Shown: positions 18,293 through 29,735, counted from the first letter of the stretch. The stretch is 39,077 bases of DNA from Chthonomonadales bacterium (GCA_013360745.1 JABWBA010000026.1:1-39077); one strand, 5' to 3'. Made by a program: numbers and translations. Notes: generated by a model not told the origin, from the letters alone.

Positions 18293-19183
18293 TCAGGGGC
18301 GGCCGCCCGGAGATCCGCCTCGCTGGTTCGCCAGCTCCTGGCCCATCTGCATCATCTCCTGAGTCATCCTCTGTCTCTGATCCGGCGGCATATTGGCCCA
18401 CATCTCCATCCCAGAGCGCATCATTCCACCGACGAGCTCGGTCCGTGTGCGCGGGTCCATCTGCATGAACATCTGAGTGCCAGCCTGCATCATGGTTCCA
18501 AGCATACGGGAGCGGCTCGCCGGATCGAGACTCATCCACATCTGCATCCCCTGAGCCATCGCTGAGGCGAGCGTATCCGGGTCCATCTGCATCATGAGCT
18601 CCATTTGCTGACGCTGCAGGTCCAGAAATCGATCTTGCGCGCTTCCGCCCTCTCCGCCCCCCAGGGTGCTGTAGACGACATAGATCGGGACCGGATCGAA
18701 CTTCAGGCTCTTCAGCTCCTCGTGGAATCCCTGCAGAACCGGCATGTTCTTCTGATACGACACCGCACGTCGCGTTGTCGGATTCTCCAATACCAGCCCG
18801 CCGGTTTCCAGTGAATCGATCGCCCGAACCATCGCGGCTAACCGAGCCGGATTCGGGCCCGCACTCGATTCGGCCTGACCAAGATAGGCCCGTCGCCATG
18901 CCGAGTTCGTTACGCCTTTCAGAAGCATATTCAGGGCTTCTTCGATGCTCCGAGCTTCCTTTGGCGGTGTTGGTGGAGAGGCGATAAAGAGGCCCGGATC
19001 GACGATCAGCCGGACGTTGTAGGTGTTCGCCAGGCTCTCTGCTACTACGCCGAACTCAGCGCGGTAGCTTTTCGGCGCTTCAGGGCGTTTCTGCTGGCCG
19101 GCTGAGCCATTCTGGGCAGCGATGGGCCCCGAACATAGAGCCGCGGCAAGGATGAATGAGAGGCGAGGCACATAGCGCTTCAT
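18293..19183 (-). CDS. Secreted STN-like protein with methionine-rich repeat tail
   Basis: This 296-residue protein starts at the ATG at 19183, with AGGAAGG eight bases upstream, and has a signal peptide (FILAAALCSGPIAAQ). Residues ~40-100 (VVAESLANTYNVRLIVDPGL, then IEEALNMLLKG) resemble the short STN/secretin N-terminal fold, though this match is weak. Residues 190-296 are striking: four imperfect repeats beginning MDP (200), LDP (219), MDP (242) and MPP (265), each followed by an Arg-rich step, M-M, then G-M-x-M. There are 23 methionines between residues 194 and 280. A glycine/proline-rich end follows. The repeats could be amphipathic helices or a soft-metal-binding surface; no known family was recognised. 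The gene stands alone behind a strong promoter and a long leader. Confidence 0.75.
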   Translation of the reverse strand: MKRYVPRLSFILAAALCSGPIAAQNGSAGQQKRPEAPKSYRAEFGVVAESLANTYNVRLIVDPGLFIASPPTPPKEARSIEEALNMLLKGVTNSAWRRAYLGQAESSAGPNPARLAAMVRAIDSLETGGLVLENPTTRRAVSYQKNMPVLQGFHEELKSLKFDPVPIYVVYSTLGGGEGGSAQDRFLDLQRQQMELMMQMDPDTLASAMAQGMQMWMSLDPASRSRMLGTMMQAGTQMFMQMDPRTRTELVGGMMRSGMEMWANMPPDQRQRMTQEMMQMGQELANQRGGSPGGRP

Positions 19184-19332
19184 AATACGAACCTTCCTGA
19201 GGAGGATGTCTATTCTCCATGATGGACGGAGTATCGGATGGCGGCGTTTCAACGCCAGTCCAATCGACCGGCCGGGATTGCGTCGAAGGAGGGTATCCGA
19301 CTGCAACCGAGGGATGGTTCGTCGGGATGACC

Positions 19333-19348
19333 GGGGAGCATGTTCCCC
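19333..19348. repeat. 16-bp near-palindrome in the leader of the Met-rich protein gene
   Basis: GGGGAGCATGTTCCCC is an inverted repeat with only one mismatched pair (GGGGA and TCCCC arms around a CATG-centred core). It lies between the promoter and the start codon of the minus-strand gene, about 150 bases upstream of the ATG. It could be a protein-binding operator or an RNA hairpin. Confidence 0.35.
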
Positions 19349-19428
19349 ATTAGCGCATTCTCTACGCCTCGAGTATCGTCGGAGCCGTCGCTGTCCCTCG
19401 GGATAGTGCGGTGACTCGGCGACTGTTC

Positions 19429-19482
19429 TCAGGAAGCTGCGCTCCCCGGCCATATATCCGCTAGAGTGTCAGGCGGCTCCAT
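19429..19482 (-). CDS. Possible 17-residue leader peptide
   Basis: Inside the long leader of the Met-rich protein gene, an ATG at 19482 is preceded at eight bases by AGGAGGG, one of the strongest ribosome binding sites in the window. The reading frame ends at TGA (19431-19429) after 17 codons: MEPPDTLADIWPGSAAS. It contains two adjacent prolines near its start and one tryptophan, features seen in some attenuator peptides, but no run of one amino acid. It may be a genuine regulatory upstream ORF or a chance combination. Confidence 0.35.
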   Translation of the reverse strand: MEPPDTLADIWPGSAAS

Positions 19483-19553
19483 GCCGTCGGCCCTCCTTTT
19501 GCGGGCGATCCCTCCGATCGGTCAGGGACCGATACCAGAGGTTTCACAACGGT

Positions 19554-19582
19554 ATTATCCTATAGTATTTGGCAAATGTCAA
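19554..19582 (-). promoter_or_regulatory. Strong sigma-70 promoter for the Met-rich protein gene
   Basis: On the minus strand, TTGACA (19582-19577) and GATAAT (19559-19554) are separated by the ideal 17 bp. Transcription would begin near 19547, which gives the gene starting at 19183 a leader of about 365 nt. The surrounding 19550-19582 stretch is the most AT-rich part of the intergenic region. Confidence 0.7.
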
Positions 19583-19716
19583 GGAAAGCGCGAACGATCT
19601 ATCCGACCCATTTTCTGGGCGCTTCGAAGGTGAGCGTACGAAACCGCCGTTATCGCGATCCCGTAGTCGAGATTGAGGCTTCGGCCCTGTAGGGATCGTT
19701 AGCCTGGAGGAGGCTC

Positions 19717-19890
19717 ATGGGTACATCATCGACGGGTCGCATCGTCGCCGTGGCGCTGGCTGTCGTTCTGGCCATCTGGCTGTTCAACTACCTTCTGCGC
19801 CATCTCGTTGCGTTGGCGTTCTCAGTAGCGATCGTCTCAGCGATCCTCTGGTTGATCGTCAATGCTGTCGGCAAGAAACGGAGCTATTGA
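19717..19890 (+). CDS. 57-residue two-helix membrane protein
   Basis: This small gene has GGAGGAGG six bases before its ATG. The 57-residue product has two hydrophobic stretches, RIVAVALAVVLAIWLFNYLL and then VALAFSVAIVSAILWLIVNAV, separated by a short R-H turn, and a basic end (GKKRSY). It should span the membrane twice as a hairpin. It resembles no named family that I recognise. It stands alone: divergent from the Met-rich protein gene and convergent with the D-lyxose isomerase gene. No clear promoter was identified between 19583 and 19716, and bases 19891-20013 contain nothing recognisable. Confidence 0.65.
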   Translation: MGTSSTGRIVAVALAVVLAIWLFNYLLRHLVALAFSVAIVSAILWLIVNAVGKKRSY

Positions 19891-20013
19891 CCAACCTCGC
19901 TAGCGGATAGACCAAACACGCAGCAGCGCACTCCTCTCCCGAACGACGGCGAGCCGTTGCGGGGCGCCCGGAGTCACCGTGGATCTCCGCAGGCCATCAC
20001 GCTTGAGGGCGGA

Positions 20014-22121
<2,108 letters not shown>

Positions 22122-22137
22122 CCTCTCTCGGTATTGC

Positions 22138-23151
22138 TCAAGGTTGGTGCTCACTAGCGTACTGCACCATCGCTCGGACATTGTCGTGGTTGGTATCCCG
22201 CGGGACCTCACACCCAGGACCGACAATGTACTTTGATCCCGCGGCTGCATGGCACGCCCGAAACGCATCGTATACGCCGTCAGGCTCCAGATCGCGCAAC
22301 GTTCGAACCGGGTCAATATTGCCAAGGAGCGTCTGTTCCGGTCCCATCGATTCGCGCGCCAGCCCGACAGGAGCGTAGTAATCGAGATCGACGATGTCGG
22401 CGCCCACCTGCCCCATCTCGGTCAGAATGCGTTTTGTATTGCCGCAGATGTGGAGCCGTACGAGAGCGCCCATGGTATGGATGGCGCGTACCATTTCCTG
22501 TTCATAGCGCAACACCATCTCGCGGTAAATCGCAGGGCCGACGAGAGAGGCTGCGGCGTCACCGATCCCGATGATATCAGCGCCCGCATCGATCTGCTTC
22601 TTCGCGAAGCCAATCTCCATTTGCGTGACAAACGCGAACAGGTCCAGAACGAAGGCAGGGTCATCGCTGAAGTCGAGCATGAGAGTATTGATGCCGCGAA
22701 GGTCCGCCGCCTCAGCGCACGGCCCTTCGATCCAGCCTTCCACCAGCAGCGTATCGCCGGCTCGCTCCTTCAACATCGAGACGGCCTGAATGCGATCCTC
22801 CATTCGGGGACCGCAGACTTCGACGCGCCCCGACAGATCGGCGAACCTGCTCTTATCCGCAAGAAGCGCATGGGATTCATCGATGGCCGGTGGGATGTTA
22901 TCGTGCACGACGACGGCCGCCCCGAGATCCGAAGCCTCTCGGGCCGGATCGGAGATGGCGCTGACGTAGTCGAAGCCGAACGTCTCGGCGACCCGAAGCT
23001 GAGCCTCGACCAGAGAGCGGGCATTGAGGGCATAATCACGGTAACGGATCCCCGCCAGGTCCGCCGCGAACTGCATGGTGATCGGGAGACAGGGCAATCG
23101 TTCCGGCCCTTCGTCCCGTAATAACGCGAAGGTTCGGTCTCGTCCGGTCAT
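22138..23151 (-). CDS. UroD-family corrinoid-dependent methyltransferase (MtaA/CmuA-type)
   Basis: This 337-residue TIM-barrel protein of the uroporphyrinogen decarboxylase superfamily belongs to the methyltransferase branch. It lacks the HemE start motif and has the thiol-zinc type ligands of MtaA/MtbA-like enzymes: RLHICGNTKR (His and Cys) and a later VGPGCEVPRDTNHDN with the third cysteine. Such enzymes move methyl groups between a methylated substrate, a corrinoid protein and a thiol or folate acceptor. IIGIGDAAASLVGPAIYREMVL and LLGNIDPVRTL are further family marks. AGGTG lies seven bases before the ATG. It is the first gene of the operon with RACE and D-lyxose isomerase. The substrate is unknown; the partners suggest demethylation of a methoxylated or sugar-linked compound, which is inference. 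A true HemE role is unlikely. Confidence 0.85.
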   Translation of the reverse strand: MTGRDRTFALLRDEGPERLPCLPITMQFAADLAGIRYRDYALNARSLVEAQLRVAETFGFDYVSAISDPAREASDLGAAVVVHDNIPPAIDESHALLADKSRFADLSGRVEVCGPRMEDRIQAVSMLKERAGDTLLVEGWIEGPCAEAADLRGINTLMLDFSDDPAFVLDLFAFVTQMEIGFAKKQIDAGADIIGIGDAAASLVGPAIYREMVLRYEQEMVRAIHTMGALVRLHICGNTKRILTEMGQVGADIVDLDYYAPVGLARESMGPEQTLLGNIDPVRTLRDLEPDGVYDAFRACHAAAGSKYIVGPGCEVPRDTNHDNVRAMVQYASEHQP

Positions 23152-23178
23152 TGCGCTACACCTGTCATTTGATCATGC

Positions 23179-23184
23179 AGTATA
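23179..23184 (-). promoter_or_regulatory. Candidate -10 element of the UroD-RACE-isomerase operon
   Basis: On the minus strand, TATACT lies in the stretch GTAGGCTATACTGC (23190-23177), about 28 bases upstream of the UroD-type ATG. No good -35 is present at the usual distance. The same 14-base pattern, with one change, surrounds the -10 of the small gene at 25278-25475. Confidence 0.4.
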
Positions 23185-23284
23185 GCCTACGGCAGGAGTC
23201 CGCCGGGCCAATGAAGTACACAGCATCACATAATAACCTGTCGTGGTTGGTGATCAACGTCCGGGAAACGGGAGGGAAGACCCG

Positions 23285-24733
23285 ATGGAGAAGATTTCAA
23301 GACGACGGCTAATCGAGAACTCCGCGCTGCTGCTCGGAGCAGCATCGGCTGGGGAGGCCGCGGTGCAGGCTCCGGCCCGACCGGCCTCCAGGCGGGTTTC
23401 GCCGAACGAGGTCGTGAACGTCGCCGTCGTCGGGATCAACGGGCAGGGCAAGAGCCATGTACGCGCCTATGCTGCGATGCCAGATGTTCGGATCGTCGCC
23501 CTCTGTGACGCCGATACGGCGACCTATGCCCCATCGCTGGAGATCATCAAGCAAGCGGGCAAGCCGGAACCAGCAACGTTCCAGGATGTGCGCAAACTCC
23601 TCGAACGGAAGGATATCGATTGCGTCTCCTCCGCGACCCCCAATCACTGGCATGCGCTGGTCGCCATCTGGGCCATGCAGGCGGGCAAGGACGTCTATAT
23701 CGAGAAACCGGCCAGCCACGAGGTCCTCGAAGGGCGTCGCATGGTTGAAGCCGCCCGGAAATACGGGCGGATCTGCCAGGTAGGCACACAGAGCCGATCC
23801 AACAAGGGGATGCGGGACGCCATCGAGTTCATCCATAAAGGCGGGATCGGCAAGGTGTACCTCGCACGGGGTCTTTGCTATAAACGCCGCGAGAGCATCG
23901 GCAAGGTCACCGAACCGACGGTCCCGCCGCCCACGGTCGATTATGACCTCTGGCTCGGGCCGGCGCCGCAGGCGCCTGTCCTGCGCCGGCGCTTCCACTA
24001 CGACTGGCACTGGCAGTGGGATTACGGCAACGGCGACCTCGGCAATCAGGGTGTTCATGAGATGGATAAGGCGCGCTGGGGCCTGAATAAGAAGCGGTTT
24101 CCCCAGTCGGTCTTTGCGGTGGGCGGACGGTTCGGCTATGAAGACGATGGTCAGACGCCGAATACCGAGCTCGTATTTCTGGACTACGGCGACGCCTGGA
24201 TCATCTTCGAGGTGCGCGGATTGCCGACGAATGACCTTCGCGGCGCTCGGGTGGGCAACATCTGGTACGGAACCAAAGGGATCGTTGTCTCGGGCAGCTA
24301 CAGCTCCGCAACGGCCTATGATCTGCACGGTACGAAGATCGCAGAGTTCGATGGCGGCGGCAATCATCATGCGAACTTCCTGCAGGCAGTACGCTCGCGC
24401 CGATCATCCGATCTGAACTGTGACATCGAGGAGGGGCATCAGTCGGCGGCGCTGGGCCACCTGGGCAACATCTCCCTGAGGCTCGGCGCTCCTGAGCCGT
24501 TTACGAATAGGGCGAAGCGGTTTGCGAACGCGAACAATGAGATCTGGGAGACCTTCGGGCGGTTTGAAGATCATCTGGCATCCAACGGCATAGCCCTGCA
24601 GGCCGAATCCTATCGGCACGGCCGCAAGCTCGTGATCGACCCTAAAGCCGAGCGCTTCGCGGAGGACGCCGAAGCCAACCGTCTGCTGACTAGAGAGTAT
24701 CGAGCTCCCTATGTAGTGCCCGACAGGGTCTGA
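23285..24733 (+). CDS. Tat-exported Gfo/Idh/MocA-family oxidoreductase
   Basis: This 482-residue NAD(P)-dependent sugar or inositol-type oxidoreductase has an N-terminal twin-arginine signal (ISRRRLIENSALLLGAAS, residues 3-20) that sends the folded enzyme with its bound cofactor across the membrane. A Rossmann domain follows with VAVVGINGQGKSHVRAY at ~42, and the family motif EKPASHEV at ~140. The catalytic-domain stretch WDYGNGDLGNQGVHEMDKAR is typical of the secreted Gfo/Idh proteins of Planctomycetota and Armatimonadota. GGAGGG lies eight bases before the ATG at 23285; an upstream in-frame start at 23243 has no such site and would bury the Tat signal. It is divergent from the UroD operon, 133 bp apart, and may act on the same substrate class. 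Confidence 0.92.
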   Translation: MEKISRRRLIENSALLLGAASAGEAAVQAPARPASRRVSPNEVVNVAVVGINGQGKSHVRAYAAMPDVRIVALCDADTATYAPSLEIIKQAGKPEPATFQDVRKLLERKDIDCVSSATPNHWHALVAIWAMQAGKDVYIEKPASHEVLEGRRMVEAARKYGRICQVGTQSRSNKGMRDAIEFIHKGGIGKVYLARGLCYKRRESIGKVTEPTVPPPTVDYDLWLGPAPQAPVLRRRFHYDWHWQWDYGNGDLGNQGVHEMDKARWGLNKKRFPQSVFAVGGRFGYEDDGQTPNTELVFLDYGDAWIIFEVRGLPTNDLRGARVGNIWYGTKGIVVSGSYSSATAYDLHGTKIAEFDGGGNHHANFLQAVRSRRSSDLNCDIEEGHQSAALGHLGNISLRLGAPEPFTNRAKRFANANNEIWETFGRFEDHLASNGIALQAESYRHGRKLVIDPKAERFAEDAEANRLLTREYRAPYVVPDRV

Positions 24734-24787
24734 CCGAATGAGGGCGACGGAACTCCCTCGAGCATATCATGTAGACGGCGGAGGATC

Positions 24788-25264
24788 ATGGACCTTCGTT
24801 CCATGGCGTCGCTGATCGGGATCGGGTGTGCACTGGCGACAGCCGGACTCCACCTGTCTACGGACACCATACCGGAGTCGATCGCGTCCGGAGCTTCTCC
24901 GACGCAGGCGGAGATCAAAGCCCGAATCCGCTTGAGAGGACGCGGATGGACCGACGCAGATCGCCGTCTCATCAGCGAGCTGCTCACCGCTCGGTACAGA
25001 AAGCTGATGATCCCCGTACGCGTAATCCTGTCGCCCGACTACACGATCGATCTCTTATGCGGCGCGAATATGAACTACCGGGATATGGCGCTGATCGCGC
25101 TCCAGGTCCTTGAGGATGTGGAAACCCTGAGCGGTGCGGTCTGGACGATGACAGTCGATGCGACCTATGCTGCCGGCCCACGTCGCCGTGTCGCCCGACT
25201 AACTGGATCAGTTAGGGAGGGCCGAGTACTTCGCTTTGCTCCATCCGATCCGTCACCGGAATAA
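24788..25264 (+). CDS. Hypothetical protein, possibly secreted
   Basis: This 158-residue protein belongs to no recognised family. The first 25 residues (MASLIGIGCALATAGLHLS) could be a weak signal peptide or a membrane anchor. The middle holds GWTDADRRLISELLTARYRK, probably an alpha-helical pair, and VILSPDYTIDLLCGANMNYRDMALIALQVLEDVE. The end is basic (AGPRRRVARLTGSVREGRVLRF). GGAGG lies four bases before the ATG, which is close but acceptable. It starts 54 bp after the oxidoreductase gene in the same direction, so it may be a second gene of that transcript. It converges with the small minus-strand gene ending at 25278. Confidence 0.55.
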   Translation: MDLRSMASLIGIGCALATAGLHLSTDTIPESIASGASPTQAEIKARIRLRGRGWTDADRRLISELLTARYRKLMIPVRVILSPDYTIDLLCGANMNYRDMALIALQVLEDVETLSGAVWTMTVDATYAAGPRRRVARLTGSVREGRVLRFAPSDPSPE

Positions 25265-25277
25265 GACCGCCCGGCGA

Positions 25278-25475
25278 TTACTCGGTTACGCGGACGCTTG
25301 GCGGCGTATCCCAACCGATCAGACACATACTGGCGGCCGCCGTATGGTATTTGCCGTAGGCGAAGAAGTGGACGATGTCGCCGTAGACGTGGATGTCGGC
25401 TTTCTCGTAATACGTGCCCCGGTCGTGACCGGGCTCTGTTACGCTCAGGGTTCCAATACCCTCGATGATGACCAT
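25278..25475 (-). CDS. 65-residue hypothetical protein downstream of groEL
   Basis: This small gene encodes 65 residues rich in aromatic and histidine residues (DIHVYGDIVHFFAYGKYH). The product looks like a compact beta-sheet protein, with no membrane segment. AGGGAGA is centred about ten bases before the ATG, and a perfect TATAAT lies 48 bases upstream, so the gene appears to have its own transcript. Its codons favour G or C in third positions in the manner of neighbouring genes, which argues against a chance frame. It lies downstream of groEL, beyond a strong hairpin. No family was recognised. The rest of the 25265-25613 gap holds only this gene, its -10 and the hairpin. Confidence 0.5.
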   Translation of the reverse strand: MVIIEGIGTLSVTEPGHDRGTYYEKADIHVYGDIVHFFAYGKYHTAAASMCLIGWDTPPSVRVTE

Positions 25476-25522
25476 ATGCTCTTCTCCCTGTACGTTCCCT
25501 ACGGCGCCGTCGGTATTTCCGC

Positions 25523-25528
25523 ATTATA
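25523..25528 (-). promoter_or_regulatory. TATAAT -10 element of the 65-residue gene
   Basis: A perfect TATAAT on the minus strand lies within GTAGGCTATAATGC (25534-25521). No convincing -35 is visible; transcription would begin near 25516, about 40 nt before the ATG at 25475. Confidence 0.45.
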
Positions 25529-25546
25529 GCCTACCAAGCGAAACGC

Positions 25547-25584
25547 TCGCGGACCCCTTGCCGCAACGGCGAAGAGGTCCGCGA
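25547..25584 (-). terminator. Long hairpin downstream of groEL (probable terminator)
   Basis: TCGCGGACC (25547-25555) pairs perfectly with GGTCCGCGA (25576-25584), and the enclosed bases form an inner GCCG/CGGC stem with a TTG loop. On the minus-strand transcript it begins about 30 bases after the groEL stop codon at 25614. The following bases contain only short T-runs (TTT, then TT), so termination may be incomplete. Confidence 0.6.
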
Positions 25585-25613
25585 ACGTAGATCAGGCTGC
25601 GGAATACGCCGAA

Positions 25614-27245
<1,632 letters not shown>

Positions 27246-27294
27246 CTACAATCGTTGGTCAGAATGCCCATCCGTCGGAAACCGACGGAATCGT

Positions 27295-27582
27295 CTACTC
27301 TTTGATCGCGTAGATCTGGTCCTCATCCAGGACCACGTAATCCTTGCCTTCCAGCTTCACTTCCGTGCCGCCGTACTTAGAGAAGATCACCGTCTGGCCC
27401 ACCTGAACCGTCAGGGGAGCCACCGTGCCATCGTCCAGGGTTTTGCCTTTGCCGACAGCAATGACCTTGCCCTCGATGGGTTTCTGCTTTGCCGTATCGG
27501 GCAATAGGATCCCGCCGGCCGACTGCTCCTCCCGTTCTGCGGGCTCAACAACCACCTTGGTGGAGAGAGGCCTTATACGCAT
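27295..27582 (-). CDS. groES: Co-chaperonin GroES (10 kDa, Hsp10)
   Basis: This 95-residue protein is the heptameric lid of the GroEL chamber. Family marks are RIRPLSTKVVVEPAEREEQ at the start, the mobile loop SAGGILLPDTAKQKPIEGKV, and a VIFSKYGGTEVKLEGKDYVVL stretch near the end. GGAGGT lies six bases before the ATG. It is the first gene of the groESL operon, with CIRCE and a consensus-like promoter upstream. Confidence 0.97.
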   Translation of the reverse strand: MRIRPLSTKVVVEPAEREEQSAGGILLPDTAKQKPIEGKVIAVGKGKTLDDGTVAPLTVQVGQTVIFSKYGGTEVKLEGKDYVVLDEDQIYAIKE

Positions 27583-27628
27583 GGAACTACCTCCGTTGCT
27601 CTTGTCTCGGGCGCCATGCCAGATCGAT

Positions 27629-27655
27629 CTGGCACTCGCCTTGCTCGAGTGCTAA
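27629..27655. promoter_or_regulatory. CIRCE operator (HrcA-binding inverted repeat)
   Basis: CTGGCACTC, nine bases, then GAGTGCTAA. The right arm is a perfect match to the CIRCE consensus and the left arm matches 7 of 9. It overlaps the expected groES transcription start (~27652), the usual place where HrcA represses chaperonin genes until heat shock. An hrcA gene is not in the window. Confidence 0.88.
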
Positions 27656-27658
27656 TAG

Positions 27659-27688
27659 AGCATACTGCCACAACGGCCACTCTGTCAA
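27659..27688 (-). promoter_or_regulatory. groESL sigma-70 promoter
   Basis: On the minus strand, TTGACA (27688-27683) and TATGCT (27664-27659) are separated by 18 bp and end directly next to CIRCE. The distance to the groES ATG at 27582 is about 70 nt. Confidence 0.75.
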
Positions 27689-27827
27689 GCGCGGAGCACA
27701 TGGCGCGAACCGGGTTGGAACGGGTTGCGCACCACGTTCGTATTAGCTTCTGCAGTCGCCGACGGCGCCATGATCGAGACATATCTTCGCGTCTGCACCA
27801 TAGACCCCTACGAGGTGGTACGAAACG

Positions 27828-29735
27828 ATGCATCGACGTTCATTGTCTTTCGCGCTCGCCTGCGCTCTCGCAATACTCGTTCTCGCTGCGATCGCCCAAC
27901 GACGCCCCGCCAGCTCCACATCCCAGAATCGGGCGATCGCGGTTACGGCGCGCCTCAACACGAACGATATCATCCAGCAGTCCGCCATCCGAGTGGCTCG
28001 GATGGGTATCAAGTCGGATGGCGCCGACGCTGTCGCCCGGGACCCGGCAGGCGAGGCCTATCTTATCATGAACATGGAGTTTGACTCCGAGGCCAATCGA
28101 AAGGCCTACGCCGTCGCTGGAGCTCCGGTATTCGCCTCGGCGGATCGTTATGCCGATGCCTTCGTGCCGGTCAGCGATGCCAGCGCCCTCGCACCGCAGA
28201 TCGACAAAGTCCCGGGCCTGGTCCGAATAGCGATCGCCGACCGAGTTGCCGCGCCGCCGGCCCCCAAACCCGGGAATAAGGCATCGCGCGGCGAACCAGA
28301 GCCGATCGTCCGCGGCGGCCTCTCGGGGCTCACGGGCAAAGGCGTGATCATCGCGATCGTTGACTCGGGCCTTGACTTCCGGAATAAGGACTTCATCCGG
28401 TACGAGGATGGCAAACCCGTATCGCGTCTCCTCTATTTGTGGGATACGACCAGCGGCGATTTCGACGCTGGGCGCGGCGGCTCCCGGGCGCCCATCCGCT
28501 ATCCAAACGGAGCTTCCGTAGGAACCGTGTATACCCGTGACCAGCTGACCCAGGACCTCCGAGGAGCATCCAGCGTGATCGGAAACAGAGACCTGAATGG
28601 CCACGGGACCTCGTGCGCCGGCATCGCGGCTGGCAATGGCAACAACCTCAAGCGTAATATCGGCGTTGCCCCGAATGCCGACATCATTGGCATCAGGATC
28701 GGAGGAACCGCATCGGGAGGACTCGACTTCGCATGGACACTCAATGCCGCGTGCGAATGGCTCGATCAAGTGGCGGGTTCGACGCCGCTGGTCGTGTCGT
28801 GCAGCTTCGGCGGCCATGCGGGACCGCATGATGGTACGAGTATTGAGGAACAGCATCTGAGCTCACGGTTTACCGATCAGACCAGGTCCAGAGCGTTGTG
28901 CGTTGCAGCGGGCAATGAAGGTAACGAGAGGATTCATGCCGAAGTCACATTGGGCAGCTCCAGCAAGCCGGCGGAGCTCAAATGGAAGTCCGGTCCTGGC
29001 GCCAGCCTGTCCCTGATCTTCTCGACCTCGGATATGAGCACAGTCCGATTCCGACCAGCTCCTGGAGTCATCCTCCCGAAACTCAAGGCATCCGTGAACC
29101 CTCACACGAGACAGGCATCGGTCCCCATACCGATTACCGGTGTCGGCGAAGGGTCGATGCAGATCTTCACCAGCGGCGAACAGCCAGTTCAATGCGATGC
29201 CTACATCAGCGGCGGCGCGTTTGATACGAGTTGTTCGACTTTCTCCAAGCTCGTCGGCAAACCGGGCACAGCGGCCGGAGCGATCACCATCGGCAGTTAC
29301 GATTGGAACGATCGCTTCGAGCATAAAGATGGTCCTGTTGTCGTCAGTCCGGAAGGCAAACCGATGATTATCGGCGGCCTTTCATCCTATTCCAGCGTCG
29401 GACCGAGCCGCGATCCCAACATCACGAAACCCGATCTGGTCGCTCCAGGGCAGTTCTACTCAGCGCCGGCTCCTCTCGACGAAACCGACGGGATGCGGGA
29501 TGCAAGCGGCAACTACCAGATCTTCAACGGAACTAGCGCGGCGACTCCCTATACAGCCGGTGTGATTGCCCTGATGTTTGAGCGGAAGCCCGGGCTGACG
29601 TATGGCGATATCCGAAACCTGCTCAGGCGATCGCTGTCGTCCGATGCCTACACCGGCTCGGCTCCAAACCCAAGGTGGGGTTACGGCAAGCTCGACCTTG
29701 CAGCAGTCCGGAGATTGCTTGCGGCCATCGAGTAA
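27828..29735 (+). CDS. Secreted subtilisin-like (S8) serine protease
   Basis: This 635-residue exported protease has a signal peptide (residues 1-23, SFALACALAILVLAAIAQ), then a ~130-residue segment that is probably a propeptide. The catalytic domain shows the S8 triad: D179 in IAIVDSGLDF, H259 in DLNGHGTSCAGIA, and S570 in NGTSAATPYTAG. Between the histidine and serine there is an unusually large gap (~310 residues), which includes a beta-rich insertion (~350-460). This recalls the PA-less, insert-bearing S8 proteases of Bacteroides-type and Planctomycetes-type bacteria. GAGGTGG lies nine bases before the ATG. The gene runs divergently from groESL. The next gene, a TPR-CHAT protease, begins only seven bases after its stop codon. 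Confidence 0.92.
   Translation: MHRRSLSFALACALAILVLAAIAQRRPASSTSQNRAIAVTARLNTNDIIQQSAIRVARMGIKSDGADAVARDPAGEAYLIMNMEFDSEANRKAYAVAGAPVFASADRYADAFVPVSDASALAPQIDKVPGLVRIAIADRVAAPPAPKPGNKASRGEPEPIVRGGLSGLTGKGVIIAIVDSGLDFRNKDFIRYEDGKPVSRLLYLWDTTSGDFDAGRGGSRAPIRYPNGASVGTVYTRDQLTQDLRGASSVIGNRDLNGHGTSCAGIAAGNGNNLKRNIGVAPNADIIGIRIGGTASGGLDFAWTLNAACEWLDQVAGSTPLVVSCSFGGHAGPHDGTSIEEQHLSSRFTDQTRSRALCVAAGNEGNERIHAEVTLGSSSKPAELKWKSGPGASLSLIFSTSDMSTVRFRPAPGVILPKLKASVNPHTRQASVPIPITGVGEGSMQIFTSGEQPVQCDAYISGGAFDTSCSTFSKLVGKPGTAAGAITIGSYDWNDRFEHKDGPVVVSPEGKPMIIGGLSSYSSVGPSRDPNITKPDLVAPGQFYSAPAPLDETDGMRDASGNYQIFNGTSAATPYTAGVIALMFERKPGLTYGDIRNLLRRSLSSDAYTGSAPNPRWGYGKLDLAAVRRLLAAIE

Noticed and set aside
19184-19453. 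A 90-codon in-frame extension upstream of the Met-rich protein
   Set aside because: It has no ribosome binding site at 19453, its residues are arginine-rich and out of character, and it would bury a clear signal peptide that has a good SD at 19183.
22122-22325. In-frame upstream extension of the RACE protein
   Set aside because: It lies inside the UroD-type gene, and the ferredoxin domain begins shortly after the ATG at 22121.
23309-24370. A 353-codon minus-strand frame opposite the Gfo/Idh/MocA gene
   Set aside because: It is the shadow of a confidently identified gene; the product has no family marks.
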